Source: Streptomyces sp. NRRL B-1140
Lineage (GTDB): Bacteria > Actinomycetota > Actinomycetes > Streptomycetales > Streptomycetaceae
Reading direction: 5' to 3'
DNA length: 64,000 nucleotides
NCBI RefSeq assembly: GCF_001280065.1
Contig: NZ_LGEA01000097.1
Span: 1-64,000 of the forward strand
Shown here: positions 49,805 to 58,582 of the stretch, in pieces
How positions within the stretch are numbered: position 1 is the first letter of the stretch
How the letters are laid out: each line of letters begins with the position of its first letter
Notes under the pieces: model-generated
Seen by the model: only the letters and a program-made list of their open reading frames with translations
Database searches by the model: none
Told to the model about the DNA's origin: nothing
Position numbers and translations under genes: made by a program

Positions 49805-50553
49805 GCGAGACGCCCGTGCTGCGCATGGAGTCCGTCCGCAAGACCTTCGGCGGCTCGGTCGTCCTGCGGGACGTCGACCTGGAAGTCGCCCCGCACACGG
49901 TCACCGCGCTGATCGGCGCCTCCGGCTCCGGCAAGTCCACCCTGCTGCGGTGCGCGAACCTGCTGGAGGAGATCGACGACGGGGCGATATGGCTCGACGA
50001 CGAGGAGATCACCGACCCGCGCGCCGACCAGGACGCCGTGCGCCGCCGGATCGGCGTGGTCTTCCAGGCGTACAACCTGTTTCCGCACATGACGGTCCTG
50101 GACAACATCACGCTCGCCCCGCGCCGCGTGCACGGTGTGCCCCGAGCCGAGGCCGAGGCACGGGCGCGTGAGCTGCTGGAGCGGCTGGGACTGGGCGGGA
50201 AGGCCGCCGAGTATCCGGACCGGCTGAGCGGCGGCCAGCAGCAGCGCGTGGCGATCGTCCGCGCCTTGGCGGTACGTCCGCGGCTGCTGCTGCTCGACGA
50301 GATCACCGCCGCCCTCGACCCCGAGCTGGTGGGCGAGGTCCTCACCGTCGTCCGCGGGCTGAAGGACGAGGGCATGACCATGGTGCTGGCGACGCACGAG
50401 ATGGGCTTCGCCCGGGAGGTGGCCGACCAGGTGTGCTTCCTGGAGGGCGGCGTGGTGCTGGAGCGCGGCACCGCCGAGCAGGTCTTCGGGGATCCGCGGC
50501 AGGAGCGCACCCGGCGCTTCCTGCGGCGGATCGTGGAGGCGGGGCGCCTGTAG
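49801..50553 (+). CDS. amino acid ABC transporter ATP-binding protein
   Basis: A 250-residue GlnQ/HisP-type ATPase: Walker A GASGSGKST, Q-loop VVFQAYNLFPHMTVLDN, signature LSGGQQQR and Walker B LLLLDEITAALDPE (Ile-Thr-Ala where many relatives have Pro-Thr-Ser), then H-loop LATHEMGFARE. It is the last gene of the importer and ends convergently 54 bases from aroQ. Confidence 0.94.
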   Translation: MSETPVLRMESVRKTFGGSVVLRDVDLEVAPHTVTALIGASGSGKSTLLRCANLLEEIDDGAIWLDDEEITDPRADQDAVRRRIGVVFQAYNLFPHMTVLDNITLAPRRVHGVPRAEAEARARELLERLGLGGKAAEYPDRLSGGQQQRVAIVRALAVRPRLLLLDEITAALDPELVGEVLTVVRGLKDEGMTMVLATHEMGFAREVADQVCFLEGGVVLERGTAEQVFGDPRQERTRRFLRRIVEAGRL

Positions 50554-50607
50554 GAACCGGGTGGTAAGGGGCGCTCGCCATGGTCGGCGGGGCTTACCGG
50601 CGACCTC

Positions 50608-51081
50608 TCACGTGTCGGCCTTGCCCGCCCCGGCCAGCGCCGCGACGCGCTCCACGCCGAACACGTACCCCTGCACGCCGCATCCCGCGATGACCCCGTC
50701 GGCGCGCAGCGAGACGTAGGAGTGGTGCCGGAACGACTCGCGCTGGTGGATGTTGGAGATGTGGACCTCCAGCACCGGCAGGCCGTCACAGGTGTTGAGG
50801 GCGTCCAGGAGGGCGACGGAGGTGTGCGAGTAGGCACCGGGGTTGATCACGATGCCGCAGTGGTTCAGCCGCGCCTCGTGGATCCAGTCGACCAGCTCGC
50901 CCTCGTGGTTGGACTGGCGGAAGTCCACGGTGCCGCCGTGCGCGGCCGCCGCCTTGGCACACAGGGCCTCGACGTCGGCGAGGGTGTCGGAGCCGTAGAT
51001 CTCCGGCTGGCGCTGGCCGAGCAGGTTCAGATTCGGGCCGTTGAGAATCATGATCGGGGCGTGGGCCAGGGTGCGGGGCAC
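50608..51081 (-). CDS. aroQ: type II 3-dehydroquinate dehydratase
   Basis: AroQ interconverts 3-dehydroquinate and 3-dehydroshikimate, in aromatic amino acid synthesis or in quinate/shikimate breakdown. The 157-residue protein has [17 protein letters not shown] with the catalytic Arg and Tyr, NPGAYSHTS, and [15 protein letters not shown] with the catalytic His. GTG at 51081 follows GGAGGAA by four bases. It stands alone, divergent from an S66 peptidase gene. Confidence 0.96.
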   Translation of the reverse strand: MPRTLAHAPIMILNGPNLNLLGQRQPEIYGSDTLADVEALCAKAAAAHGGTVDFRQSNHEGELVDWIHEARLNHCGIVINPGAYSHTSVALLDALNTCDGLPVLEVHISNIHQRESFRHHSYVSLRADGVIAGCGVQGYVFGVERVAALAGAGKADT

Positions 51082-51184
51082 GGTTCCTCCGGTCCGTTCG
51101 GGGTCGTGCGGCCCGTGGCGGACCGCTGCTCACAGCCGGTTTATCACGATGCGCCGGCAGGTCGGCGGGTCGTAGTCTCCGGGC

Positions 51185-52240
51185 ATGACGAGCCTGACCA
51201 GCCCGAGCTATCCGCCCAAGCCGTCCCCCGGCGACCGCGTCGCCGTGATCTCGCCCTCCTCGGGCCTGCCGGGGCTCTTCCCGCTCCCCTACGAGCTGGG
51301 GCTCGAGCGGCTGCGCGAGGAGTTCGGGCTGGAGCCGGTGGAGTATCCGGCGACCCGGAGGATGGGCTCCACGCCCCGGGAGCGCGCAGACGATCTTCAC
51401 GCCGCCTTAGCCGACCCGGAGATCAAGGCGGTCATCGCGTCGATCGGCGGGGACGACCAGATCACCGTGCTCCGGTATCTGGACCGGGAGTTGATCCGCG
51501 CGAACCCCAAGCCGTTCTTCGGGATGAGCGACAACACGAACCTGCTCGCGTTCCTGCGCACCTGCGGCATCGTCGGCTTCCACGGCGCGAGCGTGATGTG
51601 CGAGCTGGGCCGCCCCGGGGCCATGCACCCGCTGACCGCCGAGTCCCTGCGGGCAGCCCTGTTCTCCCCGGGGCCGTACGAGTTGAAGCCCGCCGAGCGG
51701 TGGCGTGACATCGACCGCGACTGGGCGGACCCGGCGACCTTCGACGCCGAGCCGGAGACCCGGCCCGGCACCGGCTGGACCTGGGTGAACCCCGGCCGGG
51801 TGGTCGAGGGCCGCAGTTGGGGCGGCTGCCTGGAGATCCTCGCCTGGCTGCTGATGGCCGACCGGGAGGTCGCCCGCGACCTGTCCGCGTACGACGGCGG
51901 CGTGCTGCTCCTGGAGACCTCGGAGGACATGCCGAGCGCCACGGAGGTCTTCCGCACGCTGCGCGGCATGGGCGAACGCGGACTGCTGGAGCGATTCTCC
52001 GCCCTGCTGATGGGCCGTGCCAAGACCTGGTCCTTCGAACGGCCCACCACCCCGCAGGAGGCGGCGCGTTACGCGGCCGACCAGCGTGAGGCCGTCCTCC
52101 GCGCCATGCGGACCTACGCCCCCGGCACCACCATCGTGTTCGACGTGGACTTCGGGCACACCGATCCGCAACTGGTGATCCCGTACGGCGGCATCGTGCG
52201 GGTGGACGGACCCGCCCGGCGCATCACGGTCACGTACTGA
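51185..52240 (+). CDS. S66 family LD-carboxypeptidase / MccF-like serine peptidase
   Basis: A 351-residue class-I glutamine-amidotransferase-like serine peptidase of family S66. Typical elements are GDRVAVISPSSGL at the start, SIGGDDQITVLRYLD, the nucleophile Ser in GMSDNTNLL, the Glu of LLLETSED and the His of FDVDFGHTDP. S66 members cleave tetrapeptides of murein or, as MccF, inactivate microcin C-type antibiotics. The FGMSDNT and TSED variants look closer to MccF than LdcA, so self-protection or antibiotic resistance is possible. TAGTCT six bases before the ATG suggests a leaderless mRNA. Confidence 0.85.
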   Translation: MTSLTSPSYPPKPSPGDRVAVISPSSGLPGLFPLPYELGLERLREEFGLEPVEYPATRRMGSTPRERADDLHAALADPEIKAVIASIGGDDQITVLRYLDRELIRANPKPFFGMSDNTNLLAFLRTCGIVGFHGASVMCELGRPGAMHPLTAESLRAALFSPGPYELKPAERWRDIDRDWADPATFDAEPETRPGTGWTWVNPGRVVEGRSWGGCLEILAWLLMADREVARDLSAYDGGVLLLETSEDMPSATEVFRTLRGMGERGLLERFSALLMGRAKTWSFERPTTPQEAARYAADQREAVLRAMRTYAPGTTIVFDVDFGHTDPQLVIPYGGIVRVDGPARRITVTY

Positions 52241-52300
52241 GAACCCCCGGGCCCCCGCGCGCCCCCGTAACCGGTGATCACGGTGGGTAGTTGACGCGGC

Positions 52301-53608
52301 ATGCACGACGTACGCACCGTAAGGGCACCCTCCATGCCACGCCTCGCGGCCGCCTCGCTCGCCGGCACGGCCATCGAGTTCTACGACTTCTTCGTCTACG
52401 GCACCGCGGCGGCCCTCATCCTGGGGCCGTTGTTCTTCCCGACCTTCTCTCCGATGGCCGGGACGCTGGCCGCCTTCGCCACCTTCGGTGTCGGTTTCGT
52501 GGCCCGGCCGCTCGGGTCGATCCTGTTCGGGCACATCGGGGACCGGCGCGGGCGGCGGCCGGTCCTCGTCGCCTCCCTGCTGCTGACCGGGGCTTCCACG
52601 GTCGCCGTCGGCTGCGTGCCGACGTACGACTCGATCGGTGTGGTCGCTCCCCTGCTGCTCCTGGTCCTGCGCTTCCTCCAGGGGCTGGGGCTCGGCGGGG
52701 AGTGGGGCGGGGCGGTGCTGCTGGCGGTGGAGCACGCGCCGGCCCGGCGGCGGGTGCTGTGGTCGAGTTTCCCGCAGGTCGGGCCCGCGCTGGGGTTCCT
52801 GCTCGCCAACGGTGTCGTGCTCGGGCTGTCCTCGACGCTGACGGAGGCGCAGTTCGCCGCCTGGGGGTGGCGGGTGCCTTTCTGGGCCGCGGGGGTGCTG
52901 GCCGTCGCCGGGCTGTGGCTGCGGTCGTCCCTTGCCGAGAGCCCGAGCTTCCTCGAGATCGACGACCACGCGCGCGTGCCGCTCGCCGAGGTCGTCCGGA
53001 ACCACTGGCGGCTCCTGCTGCTGACCGGCGGCGGCCTGGCGATCGGCTACGCGATCTTCTACGCCGTGACGACCTGGTCCCTCGCCTACGGCACGGAACG
53101 GCTCGGAGTGAGCCGCTCCGTCATGCTGACCTGCATCATGGGCGCGGTGCTCGTGAAGGGTGCTCTCACGCCGCTGGTGGCGCTGCTCGGCGACCGCTAC
53201 GGCAGGCGCCCGCTGTGCCTGGCCGGTTGTGCGGGCGCGGCCCTGTGGATGTTCCCGATGATCGCGCTCCTCGCCACCGCGGCGCCGCTGCCGATGTTCC
53301 TCGGTTTCCTCGGGGCGATGCTCGCGTTCATCACGATGTTCGCCGTGATCGCCGCCTATCTGCCGGAGCTGTACGAGCCGCGGGTGCGCTGCACCGGCGC
53401 CGCCGTCGGCTACAACCTCGGCGGGGTCGTCGGGGGCGCGCTCACACCGATCGTGGCGACGGCGCTCGCCGAGCAGGGCGGGCGGGTGCCGTGGGGTGTG
53501 GCCGCGTATCTGACGGCGATCGCGCTGTTCAGCCTCGGGTGCTTCGCGTTGCTGCCGGAGACGCGCCCGGTGCGGGTGGGCGCGGCCGCGGAGGCCGCTG
53601 CCGGATGA
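52301..53608 (+). CDS. MFS transporter of the metabolite:H+ symporter (MHS) family
   Basis: A 435-residue importer with about twelve membrane segments. AGTAIEFYDFFVYGTAAALI and FGHIGDRRGRRPVL are signatures of the MHS group (ShiA, ProP, KgtP, CitA). LGLGGEWGGAVLL and CTGAAVGYNLGGVVGG support it. The substrate is a small organic acid or betaine, not deducible. With aroQ close by, shikimate or quinate is worth testing. Start may be ATG 52301 or the internal ATG at 52334 (MPRLAAASLAG); neither has a strong ribosome-binding site. Confidence 0.88.
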   Translation: MHDVRTVRAPSMPRLAAASLAGTAIEFYDFFVYGTAAALILGPLFFPTFSPMAGTLAAFATFGVGFVARPLGSILFGHIGDRRGRRPVLVASLLLTGASTVAVGCVPTYDSIGVVAPLLLLVLRFLQGLGLGGEWGGAVLLAVEHAPARRRVLWSSFPQVGPALGFLLANGVVLGLSSTLTEAQFAAWGWRVPFWAAGVLAVAGLWLRSSLAESPSFLEIDDHARVPLAEVVRNHWRLLLLTGGGLAIGYAIFYAVTTWSLAYGTERLGVSRSVMLTCIMGAVLVKGALTPLVALLGDRYGRRPLCLAGCAGAALWMFPMIALLATAAPLPMFLGFLGAMLAFITMFAVIAAYLPELYEPRVRCTGAAVGYNLGGVVGGALTPIVATALAEQGGRVPWGVAAYLTAIALFSLGCFALLPETRPVRVGAAAEAAAG

Positions 53609-53658
53609 GCCGCGGTGGCTGTCGCAGCGCCCGGCGGACACCTGCGCCGTACGCCCGC

Positions 53659-54759
53659 CTACGGGTTGATCGCCAGCTCCAGATACGCCGCGAACAGCAC
53701 CAGATGCACTCCGCCCTGGAGCGGCGTCGCCCGGCCCGGCACCACCGTCAGGGAGGCCACCACCACGGTCAGGGCGAGCAGCACCATGTGTGTGGCGCCG
53801 AGGCCGAGGACGAGCGGGCCGGAGAGCCACAACGACGCGAGGGCCACGGCGGGGATGGTCAGGCCGATGCTGGCCATGGCCGAGCCGAGGGCGAGATTCA
53901 GGCTGGTCTGCACACGGTCGCGGCGGGCGGAACGCAGTGCGGCGATGGTCTCCGGGAGCAGCACCAGCAGGGCGATGATCACGCCGACGACGGCGTGGTG
54001 GAGCCCGGCGGCCTCGACCCCCGACTCGATGGTGGGCGAGACACCCTTGGCCAGGCCGACCACGCCCACCAGGGCCAGGCCGAGCAGGGCCAGGCTGATC
54101 CGGGCGGTGAGAGCGGTCGGCGCCTCGGCGTGCTCTTCGGCGGTGATGACCTCGCCGTGCCGCGTGATCGGCAGGAAGTAGTCCCGGTGCCGCACGGTCT
54201 GCGTGGTGACGAACAGGCCGTACAGGATGAGCGAGGACACCGCGGCGAAGGTCAGCTGGACGGTGGAGAACTCGGGTCCCGGCTTGCTCGTGGTGAACGT
54301 GGGCAGGACCAGGCTGAGCGTGGCCAGGGTCGCGACGGTGGCGAGTGCGGCGCCGGTGCCCTCCGGGTTGAAGACGGCCGTGCCGTGCCGCAGTGAGGCG
54401 ACGAGGAGGCACAGGCCGACGATGCCGTTGCAGGTGATCATCACGGCCGCGAAGACCGTGTCCCGGGCCAGGGTGGAGCTCTTGTCCCCGCCGTCGGCCA
54501 TGAGGGTGACGATGAGGGCGACCTCGATGATCGTGACGGCGACGGCGAGCACGAGGGAGCCGAACGGTTCGCCGACCCGGTGAGCCACCACTTCGGCGTG
54601 GTGCACAGCGGCCAGGACGGCTCCCGCGAGGACCAGGGTCACCAGGGCGACGACCGCGACCGGCAGATCGCGCCCCCAGGTCAGGACCAGCAGCACGACC
54701 GCGAGCAGGGGCACCAGGGTCGTCCACTGTGCCGCGAACCGCCTGAGCCGAGCGATCAT
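53659..54759 (-). CDS. calcium/proton exchanger (ChaA/CAX family)
   Basis: A 366-residue antiporter with about eleven hydrophobic segments. The two inverted alpha-repeats show the acidic CAX motifs: VTIIEVALIVTLM (Glu in EVAL) in the first half and LLVLLPETIAALRSARRDRVQTSLN in the second. It should export Ca2+ or Na+/K+ in exchange for protons. It is convergent with the MHS transporter gene and followed upstream by a small unrelated gene. Confidence 0.9.
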   Translation of the reverse strand: MIARLRRFAAQWTTLVPLLAVVLLVLTWGRDLPVAVVALVTLVLAGAVLAAVHHAEVVAHRVGEPFGSLVLAVAVTIIEVALIVTLMADGGDKSSTLARDTVFAAVMITCNGIVGLCLLVASLRHGTAVFNPEGTGAALATVATLATLSLVLPTFTTSKPGPEFSTVQLTFAAVSSLILYGLFVTTQTVRHRDYFLPITRHGEVITAEEHAEAPTALTARISLALLGLALVGVVGLAKGVSPTIESGVEAAGLHHAVVGVIIALLVLLPETIAALRSARRDRVQTSLNLALGSAMASIGLTIPAVALASLWLSGPLVLGLGATHMVLLALTVVVASLTVVPGRATPLQGGVHLVLFAAYLELAINP

Positions 54760-54831
54760 GACGCGACCGTCGCAGAGGGGCAGGGGCCCTGCACTGCGGT
54801 GGTGCCGGGCTCCCGCGGGCGTGCCGAGGAG

Positions 54832-55134
54832 CTACTTGAGGTCACGTGCGTCCAGGAGGTCGCAGTTGGTGAACACTCTTTCGCCCGTGCTGAGTGCGTC
54901 CAGCCGCTGAGCCATCGCGCTGGTCTCGGGGTCGTCATTGTTGCGCATGGCCTCCTCGTACGAGCCGAACTCGATCAGCGCCAGATAGCGGCCGGGCTTG
55001 TCCCGGTCCTTGAGCAGCATGCTGTGGGTCGGGCCGTTCGTGCGGTCGGCGTTGCGCCGGCCCGCCTCCTCGAGCACCTGCTGCATCTCTTCCAGACGCT
55101 CGGTCTCGAACTCGATGATCTGCACGAACCTCAT
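54832..55134 (-). CDS. small ABM/dimeric alpha-beta barrel-like protein
   Basis: A 100-residue cytoplasmic protein, MRFVQIIEFETERLEEMQQV onward. The FVQIIEFET strand followed by a helix, and RYLALIEFGSYEEAMRNNDDPET, resemble the antibiotic biosynthesis monooxygenase-like ferredoxin-fold proteins of unknown function. GGAGG six bases before the ATG at 55134 supports the start. It follows terC but the hairpin between makes it a separate unit, perhaps. Confidence 0.7.
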   Translation of the reverse strand: MRFVQIIEFETERLEEMQQVLEEAGRRNADRTNGPTHSMLLKDRDKPGRYLALIEFGSYEEAMRNNDDPETSAMAQRLDALSTGERVFTNCDLLDARDLK

Positions 55135-55198
55135 GGCACCTCCAGCCGGCCACCGCGGCCCCGGGCCGGGGGACGCGCTCAGGAACCAAGCAAGCATC

Positions 55199-55235
55199 GG
55201 GACCGGCGGTCGGCAATTCGCGGAGCGCCGGTCCC
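55199..55235 (-). terminator. terC terminator hairpin
   Basis: GGGACCGGCG (55199-55208) and CGCCGGTCCC (55226-55235) form a perfect 10-bp stem, 30 bases past the terC stop. Confidence 0.55.
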
Positions 55236-55264
55236 GGTGATGGTCGTTCCTACGCCCGACGCGG

Positions 55265-56266
55265 TCAGGCGTCGATGCTGTCCTTCGGAGCGCCTCCGCT
55301 CCCGCCCTGCGCCGCCTCGGCCGCCGCCTGCTTCTTGGAAGCGCGCAGGCTGGTGATCGTGGTGACGATCAGGACGGAGCAGATCACGCCGAGCGAGACC
55401 GGAATGCTGATCTCGGGGACATGCACCCCGGACTCGTGCAGGGCGTGCAGCACCAGCTTCACGCCGATGAAGCCCAGGATGATCGACAGGCCGTAACTCA
55501 GGTGGACCAGCTTCTTCAGCAGGCCCCCGATGAGGAAGTACAGCTGGCGCAGACCCATCAGGGCGAAGGCATTGGCCGTGAAGACGATGTACGGGTCCTG
55601 CGTCAGGCCGAAGATCGCGGGGATGGAGTCGAGGGCGAAGAGCACATCGGTGGTGCCGATCGCCAGCATCACGACCAGCATCGGGGTCATGACCCGCTTG
55701 CCGTTCTCCTCGATCCACAGCTTGGTGCCGTGGTACCGGTCCGCCACGCCGAAGCGGCGCTCGGCGGCCTTGAGCAGCTTGTTCTCCTCGAACTCCTCGT
55801 CCTCCTCGTCGGCCCGGGCCTCCTGGATGAGCTTCCAGGCGGTCCAGATGAGGAAGGCGCCGAAGATGTAGAAGACCCAGGAGAAGCTGGCGAGGATCGC
55901 CGCACCGGCGGCGATGAAGATCGCTCGCAGGACCAGGGCGATGAGAACACCGATCAGCAGCACGCGCTGCTGGTACTGCGACGGCACCGCGAACTTCGCC
56001 ATGATCAGGACGAAGACGAAGAGGTTGTCGACGCTGAGCGACTTCTCGGTGATGAAGCCGGCGAAGAACTCACCGGCGGGCTGACCACCCGCGAACAGGA
56101 GCAGGCCGACCCCGAAGAGCGCGGCCAGCACGATCCAGACGATCGTCCAGATTCCGGCTTCCTTGATCGACACGTCGTGCGGCTTGCGGCCGATGAAGAA
56201 GTCGACCGCGATGAGGGCGGCGAGGCCCACGATCGTCAGGACCCATAGGGTCACGGAAACATCCAC
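55265..56266 (-). CDS. terC: TerC family membrane protein (probable Mn2+ exporter)
   Basis: A 333-residue protein with about eight transmembrane segments. FITEKSLSVDNLFVFVLIM and IGTTDVLFALDSIPAIFG carry the conserved membrane Asp/Asn residues of TerC/Alx proteins. Several family members export manganese, and the leader carries a probable Mn2+ riboswitch, so Mn2+ homeostasis is the best guess; TerD genes nearby also recall tellurite-resistance-type stress systems. GTG at 56266 follows GGAGG by four bases. Confidence 0.92.
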   Translation of the reverse strand: MDVSVTLWVLTIVGLAALIAVDFFIGRKPHDVSIKEAGIWTIVWIVLAALFGVGLLLFAGGQPAGEFFAGFITEKSLSVDNLFVFVLIMAKFAVPSQYQQRVLLIGVLIALVLRAIFIAAGAAILASFSWVFYIFGAFLIWTAWKLIQEARADEEDEEFEENKLLKAAERRFGVADRYHGTKLWIEENGKRVMTPMLVVMLAIGTTDVLFALDSIPAIFGLTQDPYIVFTANAFALMGLRQLYFLIGGLLKKLVHLSYGLSIILGFIGVKLVLHALHESGVHVPEISIPVSLGVICSVLIVTTITSLRASKKQAAAEAAQGGSGGAPKDSIDA

Positions 56267-56310
56267 TGCGCCTCCGGCAGTCGTAACGGCAAATGTCAGC
56301 GTCGTCGCTG

Positions 56311-56410
56311 CCGGAGGTCTCTTCCACCCAAGGATGGGCCGACGCCCCGGGATCTGGCCTGATCCGTATTGACGGGTACGCCGCAGCAGACAGGGAGTAC
56401 TCCCCTCCGT
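56311..56410 (-). promoter_or_regulatory. probable yybP-ykoY manganese riboswitch
   Basis: The terC leader starts GGAGGGGAGTACTCCC, contains CCGTCAATACGG and ends GGAAGAGACCTCC. A GGGGAGTA near the 5' end, the CGTCAATACG internal loop and a closing GACC that pairs back to the start are the hallmarks of the yybP-ykoY family, known to sense Mn2+ and to precede TerC/Alx-type genes. The element ends 44 bases before the GTG. Secondary structure was checked by eye only. Confidence 0.7.
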
Positions 56411-56417
56411 GCCGTCA

Positions 56418-56446
56418 ACAGTACCCAATCACCAAGAACAGGTAAA
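56418..56446 (-). promoter_or_regulatory. terC promoter
   Basis: TTTACC (56446-56441), 17 bases, TACTGT (56423-56418). Predicted start near 56411, exactly at the riboswitch 5' end. Confidence 0.6.
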
Positions 56447-56488
56447 GCGTTCGGCAAAAGAAATCCCAAAATCCCAGGTCAGATGGCT

Positions 56489-58504
56489 TTACATGAACTT
56501 GGTACGAGCGGTGGCCACCTGGCTCAGCACCTGCTGGAGGATCTGGCTGCCGGGCGGCACGAGCGCCGGCTCGTACGTCCACGCGTGACCGACCCAGGGG
56601 TCCGCGAGGTGATCGTCGGCCACCGGAGTCAGTCGCAGCAGCGAACGCCACAGGGGGTCGAGCAAAGGCCCGTACCCGGAGGACTCCTCCCGGTGGGCCA
56701 CCATCATCAGATGGACGCCGAAGGCGGGGCCCTCGTCGGCGAGGTAGCGCAGCTGGTTCACGGCCCGGTCGTCGAAACCGTGCGGGAAGTCGTTGACGAT
56801 CAGAAGCTGCTGGGAGATGTCGAAGCCGGGCGGGAGGGAGTCGGCGGCGCCGCCCCGGACCGCCATCTGCACCAGGTCGACCCGCTGGGTGAGCCGGCCC
56901 AGCACGTCCGCCACGCCGGCGGCCCCACGCGCCGGCGGAGCCGCGAGCACGCCCGTCTGTACGAGGGGCGCCAGCGACTGCGCCCCGGAACCGGCCGGGT
57001 CGATGACGTGGACGGTGAACTCGCCCGCCGGGTAGACGGCGAGCAGCCGGGCCGCGTGCGCGACGGCCGTCTCCATGGCGAGACGGCTCATGGCGTGGGA
57101 ATCGGTGAGCGAGCCGCCGGACGATCCGGCCGCTCCGCTGTCGATCCACAGGCCTCGCTCCAGCGGCAGCCGGACCAGCATCGGGATCCGGATCCGGTCG
57201 GCCTCCGGAAGGTGGAGATCGCCCAGGCGCAGGGCCATGGGGATCTCCATCGGCACCCGGTAGGCGTGCCACACCGGGTTGTCCCAGCGGGCGTACGCCG
57301 GCGGCAGGGCCGGTTCCACGACGCCGGCCTCGGCGGCGAGCTGGGCCAGGTCCCGGTCGAGGGCCTCCTGCGCCTGGGCGACGAGCTCGGCGTACCGGGT
57401 CCGCGCGGCCTCACGGGCGGCGTCGCCCTGCCCGCCGATCCGGCTGCGCGGGTCGGAGAGGACCTGTTCCAGCTCCTTGTCCATGCGTGACTCCGCGAAG
57501 TCGACGGCGCTGCGGTAGGCGGCGGTGGTGCGGGCCAGGTCCTCGAACATGCCCCACACCTGGTTGTAGAGCCGCTCCTCCATGGACCAGCCGGTCGCGT
57601 CGCCCGCCACCGGCTGCGCGGGCTGCCCGGGCGCGGCCGGGGGCGCGGTCGGCGGGGGCGGCGGAGCGGCGTTCTGCCGGCGCGGGTGGCTGTAGTCGAT
57701 CGGGCCGCCGGCCGGGGGCGCTGACGGCTGGGTGACGGCGTCGGGGCCCGGCGTGGCGCCGGGATAAGACGGCTGCTGAGGACCGGGCTGCAACGGACCG
57801 CCGGGCGTCTGACCGCCGTAGGGGGACATCGCAGAGCCGGGACCGGGCTGGGGCGCGGTGCCGCCCTGGTCCGGGCCGAGGGCGGGAGCCGCTGCCTGCC
57901 GGGAGCGGTCGCCGTCCGCCGTGCGGGGCGGGGGCGCCTGTACCGAGCGGGCCAGCCCCTGGGCGACCGCGTCGTTGATGCCGCCGGCGAGCTGCCGGGC
58001 TTGCGGCAGGCCCTGGTCGGTGAGGAGTTCGGCGAGGCCGCCCGCGTAACCCTGGCCCACGGCGCGCACCTTCCAGGCGCCCTGCCGCCGGTAGAGCTCC
58101 AGGGCGACGACGGCCGACTCCGCCTCCAGACCGGTGATGGTGTAGCTGGCGACCTCCCCGCCGTCGAGACCGGTGACGGCGACGAAGGGGGCGGCCACGG
58201 CGCCGAAACGGACCGGTCCCGTCCCGCCGAGGGGCAGGGCGAGCAGCACGCCGACCCGGTGGACGGCCTCGGGGACGGCGTCGAGGTCCACCGCGAGGCG
58301 GTGGTCGGCGGCTGCCTGCCGGGGGACCTCGAGACCCGGCTGGGCGGGTGCGCCCGGATGGGCCACCCACTCCACACCGTGGATCCGGCCGTTCTCGTCA
58401 CCGAGTGCGGCCACGGCCACGACCGGCGTACCGGCCGAGATCCGGATCTCGAGACGGGCCTGGGAGAGCGGGTGGTTCTGCCCCCGCACCAGCTCGGCCG
58501 TCAT
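56489..58504 (-). CDS. TerD-domain protein fused to a large ATPase-like C-terminal domain
   Basis: A 671-residue protein. Residues 1-170 form a TerD (stress, calcium-binding) domain: AVAALGDENGRIHGVEW, VHRVGVLLAL, GLEAESAVVALELYRRQGAWKVRAVGQGY. A linker of about 130 residues (190-320) is rich in Pro, Gln, Gly. The rest begins WSMEERLYNQVWGMFEDLAR, has a helical region, then an FtsK/HerA-like core (RIPMLVRLPLERGLWID, FTVHVIDPAG, LLIVNDFPHGFDDRAV). The expected Walker A is degenerate (GAAGSSGGS), so ATP use is doubtful. It follows terD by 78 bases. Confidence 0.82.
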   Translation of the reverse strand: MTAELVRGQNHPLSQARLEIRISAGTPVVAVAALGDENGRIHGVEWVAHPGAPAQPGLEVPRQAAADHRLAVDLDAVPEAVHRVGVLLALPLGGTGPVRFGAVAAPFVAVTGLDGGEVASYTITGLEAESAVVALELYRRQGAWKVRAVGQGYAGGLAELLTDQGLPQARQLAGGINDAVAQGLARSVQAPPPRTADGDRSRQAAAPALGPDQGGTAPQPGPGSAMSPYGGQTPGGPLQPGPQQPSYPGATPGPDAVTQPSAPPAGGPIDYSHPRRQNAAPPPPPTAPPAAPGQPAQPVAGDATGWSMEERLYNQVWGMFEDLARTTAAYRSAVDFAESRMDKELEQVLSDPRSRIGGQGDAAREAARTRYAELVAQAQEALDRDLAQLAAEAGVVEPALPPAYARWDNPVWHAYRVPMEIPMALRLGDLHLPEADRIRIPMLVRLPLERGLWIDSGAAGSSGGSLTDSHAMSRLAMETAVAHAARLLAVYPAGEFTVHVIDPAGSGAQSLAPLVQTGVLAAPPARGAAGVADVLGRLTQRVDLVQMAVRGGAADSLPPGFDISQQLLIVNDFPHGFDDRAVNQLRYLADEGPAFGVHLMMVAHREESSGYGPLLDPLWRSLLRLTPVADDHLADPWVGHAWTYEPALVPPGSQILQQVLSQVATARTKFM

Positions 58505-58582
58505 CGCCCTTGGTCCCCCTGTGTCGTTGTGCGGAGTCGGGTGCTGCTCCCCGGGCCCCGTGACTGCGGGGCCCGGCTGGGC

